From positions 1 through 11,004 of the forward strand of contig JBBATZ010000088.1 of the NCBI GenBank assembly GCA_040398425.1: DNA of 11,004 nt, written 5' to 3'. The stretch's first letter is position 1; every line of letters begins with the position of its first letter. A program made the position numbers and the translations under genes. Positions 7,114 to 11,004 of this stretch are shown piece after piece. The notes beneath the pieces are model-generated. The model was not told where the DNA came from and ran no database searches. It saw only the letters and a list, made by a program, of their open reading frames with translations. Source of the stretch: UBA7672 sp040398425 (GTDB lineage: Bacteria; Pseudomonadota; Alphaproteobacteria; Caulobacterales; Hyphomonadaceae).

Positions 7114-8073
7114 ATGCGACCTCGCTCGATCAACATCTTTCTGCTCGACGGTGACCCGGACGGCATCCGGATCGCGCAGATCTCGATGTCGACGATCCAG
7201 GCCATCGCCTTCCGTAAGCTCCAGATGAAGCAGGTCCGGAGCACCTTTCCCGAGTTGGCGCGGCCGGGCGTCTACATGCTGCTTGGCTTTGACGAGACCC
7301 AGCCGGATCGGCTTCTGGCCTATATCGGCGAGTCCGAATGCGTGGCCGATCGGCTCCAGTACCACGCAGGCAACGACAAGGGGAAAGGCGGCAAGCCCTT
7401 CTGGGTCGAGACCATTGCGATGGTCAGTAAGGACGAGAACCTCACCAAGTCGCATGCTCGTTATGTGGAGGCCCGCCTGATCGCAGACGCCGGCCTGAAC
7501 CCTCGCTGGCAGCTGCAGAACACCCAGAAGGCCGGTGAGGAAGGCAAACTCCCGCTGCCTGACCGTGCGGCGATGGAGGAGTTCATCGATCAGACCAAAA
7601 CCCTGGTCGGGGCGCTGGGCTGCGACTTGTTCAAGGTCGTTTCGGGGGACATTTCCAGCCCGCCCAAGAGCAGCAGCCCCGTCCCGTCCTGGGCGGAAAG
7701 CGTGCTGTTTGAGTTCCGCGGCCAAGGATTTTCTGGACAGATGTCGGTGACGCCCAGCGGTGAAATCGTCGTCAAGAAAGGGTCCCGAGCTAGGCTGAAG
7801 ACGACCCCGACCATCCCAAAAGGCACGGTGGCGCTTCGGGCGGATCTGGTGGCCAGCGGCATTCTGCTCGAGCAGCAAGACGCACTCGTCTTCACCTCGG
7901 ACTACATGTTCTCTTCGGTCTCATCGGCTGCCGCCGTTGTTACCGGGGCCAGCGCGAATGGGCGCTTATCCTGGCGTCTGCCCGATGGCCGAACCTATGC
8001 GGAGTGGGAGGAAGGGCAAAACGCCTCGCCCATCCCGATTGAAGATGAGGAACTGACGGGCGGAGCAATTTAG
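7114..8073 (+). CDS. GIY-YIG family nuclease with C-terminal DUF4357 domain (319 aa)
   Basis: Probable metal-dependent DNA endonuclease. Seen: an N-terminal segment typical of GIY-YIG/DUF4357 proteins (INIFLLDGDPDGIRIAQIS, 6-24), then the catalytic domain with GVY at 52-54, YIG at 70-72, R80, E119 and N129 at the spacing expected for the GIY-YIG active site. The C-terminus (about 200-300) has KGS at 222-224, LRADLVASG at 241-249, and SAAAVVTGASANG at 271-283, matching DUF4357. The frame is open from 6958, but that upstream part overlaps the phd-like gene. The ATG at 7114 gives the expected family N-terminus, although its ribosome site is poor; GTG at 7087 is an alternative. The gene is divergent from the restriction operon and ends 12 bases from the convergent tail gene. 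Such proteins are often found near restriction-modification genes, so an accessory nuclease role is likely but unproven. Confidence 0.9.
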   Translation: MRPRSINIFLLDGDPDGIRIAQISMSTIQAIAFRKLQMKQVRSTFPELARPGVYMLLGFDETQPDRLLAYIGESECVADRLQYHAGNDKGKGGKPFWVETIAMVSKDENLTKSHARYVEARLIADAGLNPRWQLQNTQKAGEEGKLPLPDRAAMEEFIDQTKTLVGALGCDLFKVVSGDISSPPKSSSPVPSWAESVLFEFRGQGFSGQMSVTPSGEIVVKKGSRARLKTTPTIPKGTVALRADLVASGILLEQQDALVFTSDYMFSSVSSAAAVVTGASANGRLSWRLPDGRTYAEWEEGQNASPIPIEDEELTGGAI

Positions 8074-8085
8074 GTAGGCAGAAGG

Positions 8086-8547
8086 TCATGCGAACCCTTC
8101 AGCCACCAGCTGCACCGTCCAATACCTGACCACTCCGCCAGCCGACCCCGACACTGTCCAGTTGGACATTCTCTGTAGAGTCGTGGCGTTGTTCAGCGTG
8201 AACGTGATCGAGCTGGCGATGCCGCCCGACCCGACGGTCGCGGTTCCGGCGGTGCTCCCAGTTCTGCTGTGGGTCCAGGTTGCTGGCTGCGAGCAGCTGA
8301 TGGTGATCGTAGATCCGGTCGTGCGTTGATCCGACAGGGCCACGGCTGCTCCCGAGGAGACGCCGCCGGCTGGTGTGAACGATACGTTGGATTTGCCATA
8401 GAGGCTCGACAGCGAGATCGTGCCGGACGCGACGCCGGCCAGACTGCGGACCGCAGCCTCGCCAAGGGAGGTGGTCGCGGACGCAGCGCGCCCCAGCTCG
8501 ACCGACACATTGGAGAGCGAGATCGCGCCGGAGGATTGCAGGGTCAT
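8086..8547 (-). CDS. Phage tail protein with 'LQSSGAISLSNV...LYGKS' N-terminal motif (153 aa)
   Basis: Probable small structural protein of the phage tail tip or fibre. Residues 1-53 show a pattern common in phage tail and fibre-associated proteins: LQSSGAISLSNVSVELGR near the start, then VRSLAGVASGTISLSSLYG. The remainder (about 54-153) is rich in Ser, Thr, Gly and short beta-type segments and may form an Ig-like beta sandwich (ISCSQPATWT, then SITFTLNN and WTVSGSAGG). There is no catalytic motif. The gene overlaps the preceding S74-domain gene by 4 bases (ATGA), indicating translational coupling. It is the last gene of the tail block seen here. The family assignment rests on the N-terminal motif; the exact position in the virion is unknown. 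Confidence 0.75.
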   Translation of the reverse strand: MTLQSSGAISLSNVSVELGRAASATTSLGEAAVRSLAGVASGTISLSSLYGKSNVSFTPAGGVSSGAAVALSDQRTTGSTITISCSQPATWTHSRTGSTAGTATVGSGGIASSITFTLNNATTLQRMSNWTVSGSAGGVVRYWTVQLVAEGFA

Positions 8548-9095
8548 GGGCGGGCCCCGAGGCTCTCCACCCTGGCGGCCAGTTCCTTCACCGCCTCGAT
8601 CAGCACCCCGACCAGATTGCCATAGGCGACAGACAGAAGGCCGTCCGGGTTCTCGGCGACCACCTCTGGCGCCACCTCACGCAGTTCCTGGGCGATGACC
8701 CCGATGCCGGCAGCGCCGGTGTCGAGGCGCTGATAGCGGACGCCGCGCATCCGCCGGACCAAATCCAGCGCACCAGCGATGGTGGCCACATCGGTCTTCA
8801 GGCGCGCGTCGGAATATGCCGTCACGTCGCCCGTGGCGGTGATCGACCCCGCCACCGAGATCGCGCCGGCGAAGCTCTCGCCCGCCTTGTTGGCCGGGGT
8901 GTAGCCGAGCGCCGCGGTGACCCCGCCCGAGGTGATCGCGCCCACCTCAACCACGGTCTCGGACCCCGAGACGTTCTTCTTCAGGTACAGCTTGCCGTCA
9001 TAGGTGTTGATGGCGAGCTCGCCCAGCGACAGGGCAGCCGTCGTCGGAACCACGCCCGCGGCCGTGGAGCGTTTGTGGCGTAGGGTGTTGGGCAT
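8544..9095 (-). CDS. Tail-fibre tip protein with C-terminal S74-type intramolecular chaperone domain (183 aa)
   Basis: Short tail-fibre or tail-spike protein. The N-terminus (NTLRHKRSTAAGVVPTTAAL, residues 3-22, then LGELAINTYDGKLYLKK) is a common phage fibre start and resembles the N-terminus of the preceding 513-residue protein. The C-terminus from about residue 93 is an S74-type chaperone domain: YSDARLKTDV (94-103), then GVRYQRLDTG, GVIAQELREVAPEVV and LLSVAYGNLVGVLIEAVKEL. In endosialidase-type proteins this domain trimerises the fibre and then releases itself by cleavage between Ser and Asp; S95-D96 is the matching pair here. The start at 9095 overlaps the preceding stop by one base (TGATG), and its own stop overlaps the next start. 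At 183 residues it is short for a receptor-binding protein, so it may cap a fibre made mainly by its neighbour. Confidence 0.88.
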   Translation of the reverse strand: MPNTLRHKRSTAAGVVPTTAALSLGELAINTYDGKLYLKKNVSGSETVVEVGAITSGGVTAALGYTPANKAGESFAGAISVAGSITATGDVTAYSDARLKTDVATIAGALDLVRRMRGVRYQRLDTGAAGIGVIAQELREVAPEVVAENPDGLLSVAYGNLVGVLIEAVKELAARVESLGARP

Positions 9096-10636
9096 CAGAA
9101 GGTGCCGCCATCCAGTGTGATGTTGTCGATCGTGCCGCCGGTGATGGCGACATTGCTGGCAGCCTGGCTGGCGATGGTGCCCAGCCCGGTGATGTCGGTG
9201 CTGGGGATGGTGGCCGAGGCCGTGAACGCCGCTGCGCCCGCGCCCTTGATATAGCCGGTCAGGGTCGTGGCCCCGGTGCCGCCCTTGGCTACGCCCAGCG
9301 TGCCGCCGATGTTGTTTTGGGTGAGATTGGCCTCGTTCACATCGAGGGTCGGGTTGCCCGCGATGCCGTCGCCATTGGTGACGGTGAGCTTGGCCGAGCC
9401 GGCGGTGAGCGTGCGCCCGGTCACCGTATCAGCGGCGGTGCGCGCGACCAGGCCGCTGGTGGCGAGGTTGTGCAGAGCCAGGGCCTGTCCGGTCAGGGCG
9501 ATGTTGTCGGCGGCGACCGCGATACCGGCGCCCGAACCCACATCGATGCTGTTACCGGTCTTGGTCAGACCTGCGCCCGCCACCACCTGACCCGCGCCAT
9601 TGAACTGGACGAAGGTGACGGCCGTGGTTCCCAGCGTGCCGCCGCTATCGGCGGTGCAGAGGAAGCCGACGTCGGCGTTGATGGTGCCCTGCTCGACGAA
9701 CAGATAGGCCGAGACATGCTCGTCCCAGGTGGACAGGTCGATCGCCCGGGCCCAGGTGCTGGCGGCGACGACATAGACACCGTTCTGGCCCGGCGTGGTC
9801 TGGTCCTTGACCAGCACCCGGTCGCCCGCGATCAGCGCCACGCCGTCGATGGTCATGGTGCCGGTCAGGGCGGCGATGTTGCCGGTCGATGCCGCCCTGA
9901 CCGAGGCCTTGGGATCGAGCCCCTGAACCGTCAGGTCGACATAGTTCTTGGTGGCCGCGTCCTGGGCTGCGGTCGGCTCGGCAAGACTGGTCAGCCGCTG
10001 GGCGTTCATGGCGACAGCCGCCGTGGGCGCTGCCAGCTGGTCGAGCCGGTTGGCACGCACCCGGGCGTCGGTGAAATAGAGGTTTGCGCCCTCGGCCACG
10101 TCGGCGGTGGTCAGGGTAATGGCGCCGGTGCGGCCAGCCACGGAGGCCACCGGGAAGCTGATGGCGACGCCGGCCGCCAGCGTCACCCGGCCCTTGGCGT
10201 CGATGGTGATCTGGGAGACCTGCGTGGCCGAGCCATAGGTCCCGGCGGTAGCCCCGCTATTGGCGAGGGTTGCCGCGATGGTGGCGTTGGCCGATCCATC
10301 AAAGCTCGCCGAGCCCGAGACGTCGCCTGACAGGGCCAAAGCGCGGGCCGTCACCAGCTTGGTGGCGGTCCCGGCATTGCCGGTGATCGAGCCGCCAATG
10401 GTGCTGGAGAAGGTCTTGATACCGGCGACCGTCTGATCGCCCGCCAACCCGACAAAAGCGCCCGGGCCGCCAATCGCAATGACGGACGTCGCCGTGCCGC
10501 CAGCGCCGCCAGTGCCAGTGCCGTAGTAGAGGGTGTTGTCCTGCTCGTTGAAGGCAAGCTCGGCGTTGGCCAGCGAGGCTGGCGCTCCGGCTGAGCCGCC
10601 CGAGGCGCGGCGTTTGATGCGAAGAGTATTGGCCAT
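9095..10636 (-). CDS. Phage tail-fibre protein with repetitive beta-rich shaft (513 aa)
   Basis: Large structural tail-fibre protein. It begins NTLRIKRRASGGSAGAPASL followed by NAELAFNEQDNTLYYGTG, a typical phage fibre N-terminus. Next comes a low-complexity Gly/Ala/Thr/Ser shaft with fibre signatures such as NAGTATKL, LSGDVSGSASFDGSANATI, YGSATQVSQITIDAKGRVT and YFTDARVRAN. The central part (about 225-350) has IDGVALIAGDRVLVKDQT and GQNGVYVV, a module often seen in phage fibre proteins. The end has GGTLGVAKGGTGATTLTGY and finishes DGGTF. No enzymatic motif or chaperone domain is visible; the S74 domain is on the next gene. The start directly follows the upstream TAG, and a GGAGG ribosome site lies 10 bases before the ATG. 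It probably takes part in host-surface attachment. Confidence 0.9.
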   Translation of the reverse strand: MANTLRIKRRASGGSAGAPASLANAELAFNEQDNTLYYGTGTGGAGGTATSVIAIGGPGAFVGLAGDQTVAGIKTFSSTIGGSITGNAGTATKLVTARALALSGDVSGSASFDGSANATIAATLANSGATAGTYGSATQVSQITIDAKGRVTLAAGVAISFPVASVAGRTGAITLTTADVAEGANLYFTDARVRANRLDQLAAPTAAVAMNAQRLTSLAEPTAAQDAATKNYVDLTVQGLDPKASVRAASTGNIAALTGTMTIDGVALIAGDRVLVKDQTTPGQNGVYVVAASTWARAIDLSTWDEHVSAYLFVEQGTINADVGFLCTADSGGTLGTTAVTFVQFNGAGQVVAGAGLTKTGNSIDVGSGAGIAVAADNIALTGQALALHNLATSGLVARTAADTVTGRTLTAGSAKLTVTNGDGIAGNPTLDVNEANLTQNNIGGTLGVAKGGTGATTLTGYIKGAGAAAFTASATIPSTDITGLGTIASQAASNVAITGGTIDNITLDGGTF

Positions 10637-10930
10637 CTAGAAATTTCCTCCGTCGACGAGGCCAGTCGCCTTGTCGTTGGTCCATCGGTTCTGGGGAGCG
10701 GCGAAGACCAGCACGTCGCCCGCAGCGGGCTGGGTGATCTGGACGTCGCCAAGTTGGGTGAGCGTGGTGGCCGGTGTTGCGGGCCCTTGCGGTCCCGTCG
10801 GACCCTGGGGGCCTGTGGGCCCCGTAGGCCCGGCGATGCCCTGTCCCTCGATCAGCAGAGTCAGGGCGCCGTCTTCGGTTTCGACGACGAGGGACTGGAC
10901 CGTCTCCAGGATCTGGAGCGCGGCGGTCAT
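10637..10930 (-). CDS. Small collagen-like phage tail protein (97 aa)
   Basis: Small protein with a collagen-like segment. Residues 31-51 are seven Gly-X-Y triplets, mostly GPT and GPQ, which can form a trimeric triple helix; such segments occur in phage tail fibres as short rods. The C-terminal part (TLTQLGDVQI then GDVLVFAAPQNRWTND, about 57-86) is a motif often found in tail-fibre proteins. The protein ends DGGNF, close to the DGGTF end of the next protein, suggesting shared module borders. It starts with an ATGA overlap of the preceding gene, and its TAG stop abuts the next ATG, so the genes are tightly coupled. It is likely a fibre connector or tail assembly protein. The size and coupling support a real gene. 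Confidence 0.8.
   Translation of the reverse strand: MTAALQILETVQSLVVETEDGALTLLIEGQGIAGPTGPTGPQGPTGPQGPATPATTLTQLGDVQITQPAAGDVLVFAAPQNRWTNDKATGLVDGGNF
10647..10651 (-). promoter_or_regulatory. Shine-Dalgarno GGAGG for the 513-aa tail-fibre gene
   Basis: GGAGG on the minus strand lies 10 bases before the ATG at 10636, inside the last codons of the 97-aa gene. It supports this start over later in-frame alternatives and indicates translation without an intergenic gap. Confidence 0.7.
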
Positions 10931-11004
10931 TCGACATCAAACGTGAGGATCGGCAGGACCTCACGCTCCCCGCTGGTGTTCTCCAGCCCAAGCGTCAGCC
11001 AGAC
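10927..11004 (-). CDS. 3' end of an upstream phage tail-block gene (partial, 25 codons plus stop)
   Basis: The minus strand is open from the window edge to a TGA at 10929-10927 in the frame whose last residues read GEREVLPILTFDVE. The stop overlaps the ATG of the collagen-like gene by 4 bases (ATGA), the same coupling seen between other genes in this block. The fragment is too short to assign to a family. It is called from the open frame and the overlap geometry only. The rest of the gene lies beyond the window. Confidence 0.6.
   Translation of the reverse strand, partial: VWLTLGLENTSGEREVLPILTFDVE

Noticed and set aside
7072..7878. Open frame of 268 codons on the minus strand
   Set aside because: It is antisense to the GIY-YIG catalytic domain and shows no recognisable family pattern.
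9317..10330. Long open frame of 337 codons on the plus strand
   Set aside because: It is antisense to the tail-fibre gene in GC-rich repetitive DNA; the translation is low-complexity with no recognisable domain, while the minus strand reads as a clear tail fibre.
10775..10845. Short repeats suggestive of a CRISPR or other repeat array
   Set aside because: These are the Gly-X-Y codon repeats of the collagen-like protein, with no spacers.

Overview
The window is GC-rich, densely coded DNA of the kind seen in Alphaproteobacteria. A Caulobacterales-like host (Caulobacter, Brevundimonas or Phenylobacterium) would fit the codon use and the style of the tail proteins, but there is no rRNA, tRNA or housekeeping gene to fix the taxon. 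It holds two blocks that meet at about position 8080.

Block 1 (about 1-8073) is a restriction/defence-type cassette. On the minus strand, in order of transcription, are a small Phd/YefM-family antitoxin-like protein (7047-6832), a 1049-residue protein that joins an N-terminal phospholipase-D-type nuclease domain to a SNF2-like helicase (6816-3667), and a 1191-residue type ISP-like N6-adenine methyltransferase with its own specificity region (3661-86). Gaps of 15 and 5 bases indicate a single operon. Divergent from it, on the plus strand, is a GIY-YIG nuclease with a C-terminal DUF4357 domain (7114-8073). The 66-base divergent gap carries a perfect TGGCCA-AAG-TGGCCA inverted repeat, a candidate operator. 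My reading is an ATP-dependent restriction-modification system in which the functions of a one-polypeptide type ISP enzyme are split: the methyltransferase protein modifies and recognises DNA, and the PLD-helicase protein translocates and cuts. The GIY-YIG protein is an accessory or second nuclease, and the Phd-like protein, which has no toxin partner here, is a possible transcriptional controller.

Block 2 (8086-11004) is the distal part of a phage tail module, all on the minus strand with overlapping or abutting genes. In order of transcription it has the end of an upstream gene, a 97-residue collagen-like protein, a 513-residue tail-fibre protein, a 183-residue protein ending in an S74-type intramolecular chaperone domain, and a 153-residue tail protein with a characteristic N-terminal motif. 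This is most likely a prophage or prophage remnant, with the restriction cassette placed directly after its last tail gene. The last tail gene and the GIY-YIG gene converge with only 12 bases between their stop codons.

No rRNA, tRNA, CRISPR array, transposase, integrase or attachment site was seen, and no intergenic gap exceeds 100 bases.
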